Shown here: positions 10,345 to 19,235 of the stretch, piece by piece
How the letters are laid out: each line of letters begins with the position of its first letter
Numbering within the stretch: the stretch's first letter is position 1
Source: Planctomycetota bacterium
Lineage (GTDB): Bacteria > Planctomycetota > Planctomycetia > Pirellulales > Pirellulaceae
NCBI GenBank assembly: GCA_003695565.1
Contig: RFIQ01000326.1
Location: 1-35,331 of the forward strand
Length of the DNA: 35,331 nt
Reading direction: 5' to 3'
Made by a program: the position numbers and the translations under genes
Notes under the pieces: generated by a model
Told to the model about the DNA's origin: nothing
Database searches by the model: none
The model's input: only the letters and a program-made list of their open reading frames with translations

Positions 10345-11210
10345 TCAGATGGCAAAGTCAAGTGGCAAGTCGCTAATATCGCGGAGACGATTGCCCTCGA
10401 TCATCGTTTCCAACATCTCAAGTTGATCTTCACCGCGTTTAATGCCTTTGCATGCGCTAACGAGCTCTGGCAGGGCAATGTGGTATACGCAATCGAGGTC
10501 GCCTGTGCCTAAAGCCAGCGAGGCGATGCGCATCGGAAGCGGTTCGGCCGTCACGGCGGCAATGTGCGGGGTCGGACCCTTGCGGTTGCGAATCAAGTTC
10601 AATGCTTCCGTGCGAGTATTCTGAGAGCGATCACTGCGGATTGTCCATTTGCAAGATACGCTCGCGTGCAGCAGTAGACGGTCGGATCCCAGATTGGCCA
10701 TTCGCAATGGACTGAGCCGTGCGACCGGCTGGTCGGCGGCTACAACGTCGGTGCAACGATTTATCTCTTCATCCGAGACAGGGTGCCTGGCGATGACGAT
10801 ATCGGGAGTGATGATATAACCGTGGCCGAATGTTGTGGCCAACCGTACATCCGACTCCAATGCCTCTGTCAGCTCCGCGAGATGGCAGTATTGTACAAAA
10901 CGGGAAATGCTAGTCTGTTCGGTCAAATAGGCCCATTTTCCGGGACGGATGTGATGCAATAATGCGAAAGCCTCTCTCAGGAACTCGCAAACGGCTTTCT
11001 CGAATCGCCTTCCTATCGTCTGGCCATCCAAACGCCCCTTGGTTCGTCGGCAGCCGATCAAATCTGCGATCCGGTTTGCAATTTCCACGGACGTGCGGCT
11101 GCTGCGTCCGCATAGTTCGGGAATTCGCGCCCGTGCTTCGTGGCAAAACGAATGATTCTTGAAGCGATAGTCTCATGGAGCTGGACGCGCAGATTCGTCA
11201 ACGCTGCCAT
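10345..11210 (-). pseudogene. NgoMIV/NaeI-like type II restriction endonuclease, apparent N-terminal frameshift (intact ORF 10345..11088)
   Basis: ITPDIVIARHP, HASVSCKWTIRSDRSQNTRTEALNLIRNRKGPTPHIAAVTAEPLPMRIASLALGTGDLDCVYH and ISDLPLDFAI match the NgoMIV fold/active-site pattern (PD..SxK) as remembered. The expected N-terminus (MAALTNLRVQLHETIASRII...NYADAA, ATG at 11210) is in another frame and joins near position 11100. Confidence 0.75.
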
Positions 11211-11219
11211 CGAATGCTC

Positions 11220-12053
11220 CTACGACCAGAGTGCCGCTTGGATGCCTTTTTCCAGACGTGCTTTCGACTGATCGGCGTACTCCTGGTTCAATTCGATCAA
11301 TACTGCTTTTCGCCGCATCTCAGCGGCAGCCAGTGCCGTAGTACCCGAGCCGGAAAACGGGTCCAAGACGACGTCGCCCTCACGACTGCCAAGCAATATG
11401 CATCGCCGCGCAAGTTCCTTCGGAAAAACGGCAGGGTGATCCGATTTTTGAGAATCCGGGCCAAGAATCCAATAGTTACGCAAATTGGCGCCGCTGGATT
11501 CTCGAATCGCCTGATTGTCGTAGTAGTACTTATCGGATTTGGCAAATAGGAAAACCGATTCGGTGGCATTGGAGGGGCGGTTTCGAACGCTCTCAGGCAT
11601 GGGAGCTTTCTTGATCCAGGTAATGTGGGACCGAAGAATCCAACCATCCTCTTGCAAAGCGAATGCAACCCGCCAGGGCAGTCCGAGCAAGTCCCGGTCC
11701 TTCAGCCCCCAGCAATCCGGTACTCGGCAGTTCCGCTTTTGAATCAATTTCTTCGTATTGCCCACTTTTGCATTGGGGCCACAGGATCCCGTGCCACCGT
11801 TCCTGGCGTAGCCGTCACCAATATTGAGCCACAGTGTGCCATCGTCGCGCAGCACGCGCCTGACCTCGCGAAATACGTGCGTCAAATTCTCGACGTATCC
11901 GGTGGGCACAGGCTCGGCCCCGATTTGCTCCGGATGCGCGTAATCGCGCAGACCCCAGTACGGCGGCGACGTCACACAACATTGAATCGATTGCGCGTCG
12001 ATGGTAGGTAGAATTTCGCGGCAGTCGCCGACGAGGATGTCGATGTCGTTCAC
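11220..12053 (-). CDS. Beta-class DNA amino-methyltransferase (probable N4-cytosine or N6-adenine), partner of the restriction endonuclease
   Basis: TSPPYWGLRDY catalytic motif IV and DPFSGSGTTALAAAEM motif I (permuted order). Stop is about 10 nt before the endonuclease start. Confidence 0.9.
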   Translation of the reverse strand: MNDIDILVGDCREILPTIDAQSIQCCVTSPPYWGLRDYAHPEQIGAEPVPTGYVENLTHVFREVRRVLRDDGTLWLNIGDGYARNGGTGSCGPNAKVGNTKKLIQKRNCRVPDCWGLKDRDLLGLPWRVAFALQEDGWILRSHITWIKKAPMPESVRNRPSNATESVFLFAKSDKYYYDNQAIRESSGANLRNYWILGPDSQKSDHPAVFPKELARRCILLGSREGDVVLDPFSGSGTTALAAAEMRRKAVLIELNQEYADQSKARLEKGIQAALWS

Positions 12054-12342
12054 GATGTGGTAACGTAACTTCGAGTCACAGAATATGTGGATGCGACGAA
12101 GCGACCAGATCCCGATGCGACCGCCTCCCGCAAGGGACAGTGCACCGGTGTGTCTTGCTTCATCGAGCGATTTAGCGAATCGTCGCTGTCGGGCGTTTTA
12201 ATCGCCAGTCTTGCCGTCGACTTATGCGAAGTTATTGTATACGTTCGTAACCCATCGGCAACCATTTCGCGCCGCGGAGGATACACCCATCACGTGTGTC
12301 CCGGCGCAGCACGGAGAGTTCAATCCGGCGATCGGGCTGAAT

Positions 12343-13173
12343 TCAGCTTTGGCGGAAGAGCCAATACAGCAGCGCGGCGCCGACGAGGATGCGGTAGATG
12401 GCGAAGGGAGCGAAACCATGGCGACGCACCCAGTGCATGAACCAGGCGATGACGGCCCATGCGACCACGAAGCTCACGGCGAATCCGACGCCCAGTACTG
12501 CCATATCGTGCGGCGTCACGGCGGTCGGGTTTTTCACCAGGTATTGCAATAATTTGTAAACCGTCGCAGCCACCATGACCGGGATGGATAGAAAGAAGCT
12601 GAACTCCAGGGCCGCGGGACGACTCAAACCGGCAATCTGACCGCCGGCGATGGTCGCCATCGAACGACTGACTCCCGGAAAAGCGGCCGCCAGGATCTGG
12701 AATAGACCGATGGCGATCGCTTGTCGGAGGCTCATCTCCTCGATTCGGTCCGTGCTGGGGTGCCGGAAGGTACGGTCTACGACCCACATCGCGATGCCGC
12801 CGACGATCAATGCGATGCCCATGGCCATCAGGTTTTCGAGATTCTCGCCGATCAACTCGTCCATCAGTAAGCAGGGGACGGCTGTCACGACAAAGCTGAG
12901 CATGACGAGCGTTACAGGATGTCGCCATCGATCGCCGGCGGCGGGCTTGATAAACGTGCGACAGAATTCCGACAGGCGGCGACGAAAATAGACGACGACT
13001 GCCAAGATGGCGCCCAATTGAATGACGATGGCGAACATCTTCCAATAGGCGTCGTCCAGCGGCAGGTTCAGGATCTGCTGGGACAGACGCAGGTGAGCGG
13101 TCGAGCTGACGGGCAGAAACTCCGTCAAACCTTCGACGATTCCCAGCAAAATGGCCGACACGTAGTCGTTCAC
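12343..13173 (-). CDS. uppP: Undecaprenyl-diphosphate phosphatase (BacA/UppP family)
   Basis: AILLGIVEGLTEFLPVSSTAHL signature, QLGAILAV, PGVSRSMATIAGG. GTG start at 13173. Confidence 0.96.
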   Translation of the reverse strand: MNDYVSAILLGIVEGLTEFLPVSSTAHLRLSQQILNLPLDDAYWKMFAIVIQLGAILAVVVYFRRRLSEFCRTFIKPAAGDRWRHPVTLVMLSFVVTAVPCLLMDELIGENLENLMAMGIALIVGGIAMWVVDRTFRHPSTDRIEEMSLRQAIAIGLFQILAAAFPGVSRSMATIAGGQIAGLSRPAALEFSFFLSIPVMVAATVYKLLQYLVKNPTAVTPHDMAVLGVGFAVSFVVAWAVIAWFMHWVRRHGFAPFAIYRILVGAALLYWLFRQS

Positions 13174-13226
13174 GGTGTAATCTTTCTCAAACGCGTCGAA
13201 GAAGCTCTAGCGTGAAAGTTGGCAAC

Positions 13227-14186
13227 ATGAATGATCGACAATCGCCGAAGTATCGCTACGACCTGCTCAACTGGTTTCGCGGTCTGTGCATGGGGGCTGC
13301 CGATATCGTTCCCGGAGTCTCTGGAGGAACCATAGCACTTCTTTTAGGGCACTACGAGCGGTTGGTAACGGCGATCAGCCATGTCGACTTGCGCCTGTTC
13401 AGGTTATTGCGCACGCGGCGATGGCGGGAGGCGGCAGAGCACATGGACCTGCGGTTCTTGATCGCGCTAGCCGTTGGCATCGCTACTGGGATTGTGGCGC
13501 TGGCCTCCTTGATGCACCATCTGCTGGAGCACCATTTATCGGGCACCTATGCTGTCTTCAACGGGCTGGTCTTGGCATCCGTATTCCTGGTCGTGCGACG
13601 TATCGGCCGATGGACGGCCCCCCGCTGGGTGCTGTTCGCCCTGGGCGCGTTGGTGGCGTTCCAATTGTGCCGGTTGACGCCCATGCACACACCACTGACT
13701 CCCGTCACCGCATTCCTGTCCGCCACATTGGCGATCTGCGCCATGATTCTCCCAGGAATCAGCGGCGCTTTCGTGTTGCTCCTGCTGGGCGTCTACCACC
13801 CGGTCACCGAGTTGATCAAGGGGTTGCCGCGGGGCCAGATAACCGTCGAGGGGTTGCTGTTGGTGGGCCTGTTCCTCGCCGGATGTGCAACCGGATTGCT
13901 GCTGTTCAGCCGCCTGTTGCGGTGGTTGCTGGAACATCGGCATGACGCCACGCTGTGCGCATTGGTTGGGTTGATGCTCGGCTCGCTATATCGTATCTGG
14001 CCATTTCAAGCCCCGACGCCGTCCACGGCCGAGCTGGAGTTCAAGTTGCGGCATTTCGAACATCATATGCCCGGCAGCGCTGGCGAAGCGCTCGTCGCCG
14101 TCGGCCTGGCCACGATCGCCGGTGCAGCGACCTATGCCCTCGAGAAGCTTGCCGAACGCCTGGCACCGGAGCTGCCCTCGTCCTAG
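13227..14186 (+). CDS. DUF368 polytopic membrane protein (PopT-type undecaprenyl phosphate translocase family)
   Basis: RGLCMGAADIVPGVSGGTIALLLGHYERLV and MILPGISGAFVLLLLGVY, the two DUF368 repeat signatures. ATG 13227 preferred over GTG 13212. Confidence 0.9.
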   Translation: MNDRQSPKYRYDLLNWFRGLCMGAADIVPGVSGGTIALLLGHYERLVTAISHVDLRLFRLLRTRRWREAAEHMDLRFLIALAVGIATGIVALASLMHHLLEHHLSGTYAVFNGLVLASVFLVVRRIGRWTAPRWVLFALGALVAFQLCRLTPMHTPLTPVTAFLSATLAICAMILPGISGAFVLLLLGVYHPVTELIKGLPRGQITVEGLLLVGLFLAGCATGLLLFSRLLRWLLEHRHDATLCALVGLMLGSLYRIWPFQAPTPSTAELEFKLRHFEHHMPGSAGEALVAVGLATIAGAATYALEKLAERLAPELPSS

Positions 14187-14353
14187 TGCTCTGTCAATCG
14201 TTTTGTTTCTGAATAGCTGCGTGTCGTGGCGTAAGCATTCAGCTTGCGATAGAGGGATGGTGGCCCGTGGCAAGCAGAGTGTTTAGGCCGCTTTCTAAAC
14301 TAGATAGAGTCCTAGCAGATTCTTGCGCGGGACCGCGTCGGCCGCGGAGGCGC

Positions 14354-14397
14354 AAAGAAAAAGCGGGCGTGGATCACAAGGTAAAATCCACGCCCGC
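14354..14397 (-). terminator. Rho-independent terminator reading on the minus strand
   Basis: Perfect 12-bp stem GCGGGCGTGGAT / ATCCACGCCCGC, followed on the minus strand by TTTTTCTTTG. Confidence 0.85.
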
Positions 14398-14535
14398 CGT
14401 TAATCGTCTCGTGTGATGCATGAAGGTGATCAACACGAGGGGGTGACTGCCATCGGCAGCCCGCCGGCCGCCTAGGGGGAATCACCCCGATGGCTGGTAC
14501 AGCAATATTCCACTTGATCACCTCCTTTCCAATGA
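14398..14535 (-). ncRNA. Candidate structured RNA / cis-element upstream of the terminator (strong SD sequestered by a downstream complement)
   Basis: Minus strand: AAAGGAGGTGATCAAGTG... with AGGTGATCAA complementary to TTGATCACCT about 85 nt downstream, GCCATCGG/CCGATGGC, GGGGTGA/TCACCCC and CTCGTGT/ACACGAG. A 13-codon ORF (MEYCCTSHRGDSP*) follows the SD. Confidence 0.4.
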
Positions 14536-14745
14536 GTGTCCGCCCGGTACGAAACCGCCAGGTCAGCCGAGAGGGTTTCGCCACCGAGACTGAATCGTCC
14601 GATCGCGATGCGTTCTCGCGATCCCGGGAAAGTCATGGTTACCAGCGGCCAGGCCGCGTAACCACATCCAGTCTGCATTATTCCAGACACAAAATCAAGA
14701 TCGAAAGTTCACTGAATTTCCATAGTTTTTCCATAGGAGAATGCA

Positions 14746-15153
14746 TCATTTTTGGGCCCAATAATCGATGACCAGCACGCCTTCGTCGGCCAGGTGAGGG
14801 CGCAGGATCTGGCCGAACGCCCGATGGTCGGGGTGGGGCAGATAGGCGGCCCGGTCCTCTTCGCTGCGGAATGTCAACAAAAAGCAATGCGTGAAGCCGC
14901 GATCGAGGCCTTCGGGGCTGTTGTTCGTCCCGTATTCGAAGTCGGCGATCTGCGGGATCTTGGCCGGCAGAGCGCGAAAGGCATCGACCACGCGTTGGAT
15001 GTCCTCGGCCGAGGACGTTTCTTTGAACTTGAACAACACCACGTGCCGGAGCACTTTTTCTTGTTTCTCTGCGGCCTGCGGTTGCATGACACCTCCCCAT
15101 ATCAGGCTTGCCAGGACTACACTACCAGCGATTCCCATTCCCAGTCGGCTCAT
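14746..15153 (-). CDS. Dabb (stress-responsive alpha/beta barrel) domain protein with N-terminal signal peptide
   Basis: MSRLGMGIAGSVVLASLIWGGVMQPQAA signal. LRHVVLFKFKETSSAEDIQRVVDAFRALPAKIPQIADFEYGTNNSPEGLDRGFTHCFLLTFRSEEDRAAYLPHPDHRAF is a classic Dabb sequence. ATG 15153. Confidence 0.88.
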   Translation of the reverse strand: MSRLGMGIAGSVVLASLIWGGVMQPQAAEKQEKVLRHVVLFKFKETSSAEDIQRVVDAFRALPAKIPQIADFEYGTNNSPEGLDRGFTHCFLLTFRSEEDRAAYLPHPDHRAFGQILRPHLADEGVLVIDYWAQK

Positions 15154-15332
15154 TGTTTTCTCCCTTTTTGCGATCGAGGTTTGCATGATGCGGGCAGGTG
15201 CCTGCCGCGCCACGAGTCCCCGCGGCACCGCCGCGGGTTGGCGTGTTCGGATTGTAGCATCGTTCCAAGGAAACGGGGCGGTGGGCCAGGGGGTTGCGGC
15301 GATTCGCGCCGGTTCTCCCAGGTGGTTGCGCA

Positions 15333-18005
15333 TCAGGCCGGCGCGGGGGAACCAGAGGACTGGTCGCGCGGGATAAGGTCACGCAGCGATTTGTAATCCG
15401 TCTTGCCGGTGCCCAGCACGGGGATCGAGGGGATGCGGCGGACTTCATCCAAGCGCAGTACGCCCTGCAAACCAGCCTGTATCAGGAGTTGATTGGCCTG
15501 GCGAAGTGTCAGGTCGGTTGTAGTAAACAGGACGATATGGCGTCCGCGCTCGGTTTCCACGCCTTCCACGGCCACTCGCGGTCCCTGTTCATCCGGCGGA
15601 AAGGCGGCGGCCAACGGCGATTCCAATGCGGGCAGGGAGATCATCTCGCCTCCGGCTTTGAGGAAGCGTTTGAGTCGGCCTTGAAAGTGCAAGAAACCGT
15701 CGGCATCCATCGATACCAGATCGCCCGTGCGGTACCATTCCTGCCCCTGGAATTCCACCATCGGCGAGGGGCCATCGTATTGGAAGTAACCGGAGAAGAC
15801 GCTGGGGCCGCGAACCAGCAGCATGCCGGTCTGGCCGGGCGGAACCGGTTGGTTGGAATCCAGGTCGACGATCGCAATCTGTACGTGCCGCACCGGTTTC
15901 CCAATGCTGCCGCGGCGATGGTCGTCGCGACGATTCGCGGCCACCACGGGGGAGCATTCGGTGATTCCATAGCCTTCCAAAATGGTCGCCTGCGGGGCCT
16001 TTGTGGCGCAAGCGTCAAATACCGATTCCGGGCACTTCTCGGCTCCAGTGACCACGATCCGCAGCGACTTGAGGGCATCGTCCTCCGCGGCCGCGCACAT
16101 GTAACTGAGAAATGTCGGTGTGGCAAACAGCAGGGTGGGCCGAAATGCTGCGGTCAATCGCACCAGCCCGGCAGCATCGGTGGGGTCCGGATGATGAATG
16201 CAGCGGATCCCGGCCAGTACGGGCAGAACGACGTTGCCGGTCAGCCCGAAGCTGTGAAACGGCGGAAGGAACCCCAGGACGGCGTCCTGGGTATCCGCTT
16301 CCAGAATTTCCAGCCCATCGCGCACGTTGGTGATCAGATTCCGATGCGACAACGGGACGGTCTTGGGACGGCTTTCGGAGCCGGAGGTAAACAGGAACAC
16401 TGCCGGTTCGTCCGGCTCTTGCGGAGGCACTATGCGCCGGATGCGGTGGGGGAGGAACCAGGTCTGGAGCAACGTGACCAGGGCCTCTCCCCGACCGATG
16501 GATGCCTTGATATCTTCCAGGAAGAGAAACTCCGCCGTGGGCGGCGCCGCGACTCCCAGCCGATCGACGACTTTGCGCGACGTGATGATCTGGCGGAGAC
16601 CGGTGGTTTCCACCGCGTGCTGTAAATTGGATGGCCCGGTGGTCCAGTTCAGCATCACCGGCGTCTTGCCAGACAAATGTGCGGCGAAGAACGCGATGTC
16701 GGCGGCGGCCGAGGCGGGTAACAGGATGCCAATCCGCGGCTGGGAGAGTTCCCCGAACCGCCGTGCCATCAGGAGACTGGCGACGAGCAGGCGGCGGTAC
16801 GTCAACACGCCCGATACCGCATCGGCCACCGCCGGAGCGCCACCGCTGGTCAGGCATCGGCGGACGAACGCGTCAGCAATCGTATCGCTCAGCACTGTCG
16901 CGGGCACGGGCGGACGCGTGCGCATCCACAGTTTCGGCGGTCGGAGGGACGCAGCCTTGGTAGCCGCGTCCGAGGCCAGTTTGCCATCGGCCAGGGCCCA
17001 CAGGTCGCCCAGGGTACGAGCTACGTCGTCGCTGCGAAACCCGAACTGGTGCTCGATCTTCAACGCCAGGTCCATCCGATCCAGGCTGTCCAGACCCAGC
17101 GATTCCAGCGGCGTGGCGGCCTGCTGTTCGGCCGGATCCAACTCGCGCCCCAAGTGAGATTCGATCAGTTGGGTGACCAGGCTGATGGTGGCCGGATCGA
17201 TGGATGCTACCTCGTAGGTGCGGTGGCTGGCGTTCCCACCGTAGGTCTTCGAACGCGGACCGAACCAGTGGTGGTAGGGCACGAATCGCGGGGCTTCGCC
17301 GCCGTCGGCGTTGTACCACTGTTCGAGAAACGCATTGAATTCTTCACGCGATTCCAGCGGCAAGCGGTCTCGGGGGACCACTTCGACTTGCATGCGCACC
17401 GTCCGCCTGGGCAAGAAGAAGAACAAGCTCGCCAACACCCATCCGACGGCTTGCAGTGTCCGGCGGCCCAAGGGAGGCGGCGCTGCCGTTTCGGCACAGG
17501 AAAACATGCTGCCCCACACTCCGCGTGTGCGAACCAGCACGATGTTCACCTCGGGGCATCGAGAAACAATCTCATGCACCGCACGGGCTGCACCGACGAC
17601 TTCACGATCGCCGCGCTGCAATCGCCCGGAAGGGTAGATCAGCAGACAATCGCCGTCGTGCAGCCGATCGACCACGGCATCGATCATTTCGCGAGCTTGG
17701 GCGGCCGCCCGACGGCTATGTGAGGACAAATCGGGAACTTCGAACGCGCTGACCAACCACATCAAAGGGCGCAAGGGCAACATGCGGTAGGTGCCGGAGA
17801 ATACCAACGGACGCAGCGGCCGGTGCAATCGGATATGAGACGAGACCAGAGGTGGGTCGATATAGGCCGGGTGATTGGGCAGGACCAATGTCGGGCCCCG
17901 CAGGTTGCGCAGCCGCTCGGCCCCCTCCAATCGTGTGCGGTAACGAAACCCCAGCAACCATCGGCAAATCGTCCAAAAACAGCGGTTCATCCTGTGCCGT
18001 AGCAT
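15333..18005 (-). CDS. Trifunctional PlsC-type acyltransferase - acyl carrier protein - AMP-dependent acyl synthetase (Aas-like)
   Basis: PlsC NHPAYIDP; ACP ESLGLDSLDRMDLALKIEHQFG; adenylation FLFTSGSESRPKTVPLSHRN, EGYGITECSPVV, YRTGDLVSMDADGFLHFQGRLKRFLKAGGEMISL. ATG 18005 is a plausible start (the listed ORF extends to 18041). Confidence 0.92.
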   Translation of the reverse strand: MLRHRMNRCFWTICRWLLGFRYRTRLEGAERLRNLRGPTLVLPNHPAYIDPPLVSSHIRLHRPLRPLVFSGTYRMLPLRPLMWLVSAFEVPDLSSHSRRAAAQAREMIDAVVDRLHDGDCLLIYPSGRLQRGDREVVGAARAVHEIVSRCPEVNIVLVRTRGVWGSMFSCAETAAPPPLGRRTLQAVGWVLASLFFFLPRRTVRMQVEVVPRDRLPLESREEFNAFLEQWYNADGGEAPRFVPYHHWFGPRSKTYGGNASHRTYEVASIDPATISLVTQLIESHLGRELDPAEQQAATPLESLGLDSLDRMDLALKIEHQFGFRSDDVARTLGDLWALADGKLASDAATKAASLRPPKLWMRTRPPVPATVLSDTIADAFVRRCLTSGGAPAVADAVSGVLTYRRLLVASLLMARRFGELSQPRIGILLPASAAADIAFFAAHLSGKTPVMLNWTTGPSNLQHAVETTGLRQIITSRKVVDRLGVAAPPTAEFLFLEDIKASIGRGEALVTLLQTWFLPHRIRRIVPPQEPDEPAVFLFTSGSESRPKTVPLSHRNLITNVRDGLEILEADTQDAVLGFLPPFHSFGLTGNVVLPVLAGIRCIHHPDPTDAAGLVRLTAAFRPTLLFATPTFLSYMCAAAEDDALKSLRIVVTGAEKCPESVFDACATKAPQATILEGYGITECSPVVAANRRDDHRRGSIGKPVRHVQIAIVDLDSNQPVPPGQTGMLLVRGPSVFSGYFQYDGPSPMVEFQGQEWYRTGDLVSMDADGFLHFQGRLKRFLKAGGEMISLPALESPLAAAFPPDEQGPRVAVEGVETERGRHIVLFTTTDLTLRQANQLLIQAGLQGVLRLDEVRRIPSIPVLGTGKTDYKSLRDLIPRDQSSGSPAPA

Positions 18006-18410
18006 TGCGGTTTGCTTCCTGGGATAGGGGGCGAGTACCAATTCTCCAGTCCATTAGATACCATTCAATGTACTGGTTGGGCGCCAGCGCAACAGTGACG
18101 TCTCTGGCAATTGTCGCATCGACGCCGCGGCAGTGGTGGGTTGTCACGTGGAGAGTGTCCCTCTGGTGCATCTTTATGAAATGCGACTGCATCAAGTTGT
18201 CAGGAGGATTTTTTGACTCGCCAGCAGATAGCACGGTGGGCTGGAATCAACGGATGGAACTCAGGACTCTGGCGATGGGATTGAGCGGCACCCCTCTGGC
18301 GAGGTCCCTCGGTCGAGCGAGGGTTCCGCCATGTTAGGTATCTGCGGGATCGGCAATAGCGAAGAATTCGGATTTTTCGGATCTTATCTGATTCACCGGT
18401 TGCAAAGAGT

Positions 18411-18439
18411 TTGACTTTTGCGATACCGGGAAGTCTAAT
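18411..18439 (+). promoter_or_regulatory. Sigma70-like promoter for the small secreted protein
   Basis: TTGACT (18411-18416), 17-nt spacer, TCTAAT (18434-18439), about 70 nt before ATG 18509. Confidence 0.6.
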
Positions 18440-18508
18440 GAGTCGCAGCTTGAAACGCAGGGTTTCAAAGCTTTACGTCCGAGTCGCCTTCCAACAGGAG
18501 GAAGTATC

Positions 18509-18883
18509 ATGAGTAGCGTGGTGAGAGTGTCTGCAGTTGCGTTGTTAGTGGGTGCCCTAATCGGTCAGGCGCAAGCCGCCGATCCATTTCGCACGGCGCC
18601 GAGTGAGAAAGCGGTCAGCCAGATTGCACTGGCAGATATGGGGCTGGGCTCCATGCGTCCCATGAACCGGACCGAGGCGTCCCAGGTTCGGGGCCAAGGG
18701 GCGAGAGTATTTGGCGTATCGTATGCCAGTTTCAACGGGTTTCTCTATCAAGCTGGTAGCGTAAATGGCTACTATTCGAACAATCCGTCTTGGTCGGCGG
18801 GACTGTCCTTCGCGGCAGTGAATGGACCTGGACCGCTGCCGGTGGCCTATGGCGTCGGATTTTCGATCGCTGGCGGAAACTAG
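18509..18883 (+). CDS. Small secreted protein with pro-region and uncharged aromatic/Gly-rich C-terminal core
   Basis: SD AGGAGGAAG; Sec signal MSSVVRVSAVALLVGALIGQAQA|AD; leader-like EASQVRGQG. The last 60 aa have one charged residue (Arg), 11 Gly and 11 aromatics. Its own promoter and terminator flank it. Confidence 0.8.
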   Translation: MSSVVRVSAVALLVGALIGQAQAADPFRTAPSEKAVSQIALADMGLGSMRPMNRTEASQVRGQGARVFGVSYASFNGFLYQAGSVNGYYSNNPSWSAGLSFAAVNGPGPLPVAYGVGFSIAGGN

Positions 18884-18922
18884 ACGTCTCGACACCTAAA
18901 TGTCGAGCTGACGAATTACCGA

Positions 18923-18957
18923 AGGCATCGCGCGAACTGGCGCGATGCCTTTTTTTG
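18923..18957 (+). terminator. Rho-independent terminator
   Basis: AGGCATCGCGC-gaactg-GCGCGATGCCT perfect 11-bp stem followed by TTTTTTT. Confidence 0.93.
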
Positions 18958-19235
18958 TTATACCGCCATCCATCTCTGGTTGCGTCTGTGGGGATGGGGC
19001 GAACTGTTTGGTCAGACCGCTGTCTTTGTCCTGGTGGTGACATGACGATTGTACTGGTTGTTCGGTAATGCTCGATTGCAGGGCCTGACGCACGAAGGCT
19101 GCACGGACCTGTTGACATTGTTCGATGAAACGAGCGATCCCCCGCGTTGGGCTGGTTGGATGCGGGCAACGCTCGGGATGAGGAACAGCCATGGAGGCGT
19201 TCCCATTTGTGCCCACTCACGGATTGAGATGAACA

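Noticed and set aside
12050-12286. 78-aa minus-strand ORF upstream of the DNA methyltransferase (possible R-M controller protein)
   Set aside because: No helix-turn-helix pattern, and it overlaps the MTase start; not supportable as a C protein.
14473-14530. Plus-strand string TAGGGGGAATCACCCC...GGCTGG...GATCACCTCCTTT resembling the 3' end of 16S rRNA
   Set aside because: Only the last 13 nt match exactly; upstream sequence does not follow 16S helix 44/45. More economically read as a strong SD on the minus strand.
15294-16625. 443-aa plus-strand ORF antisense to the PlsC-ACP-ligase gene
   Set aside because: Shadow ORF; the adenylation motifs are on the minus strand.
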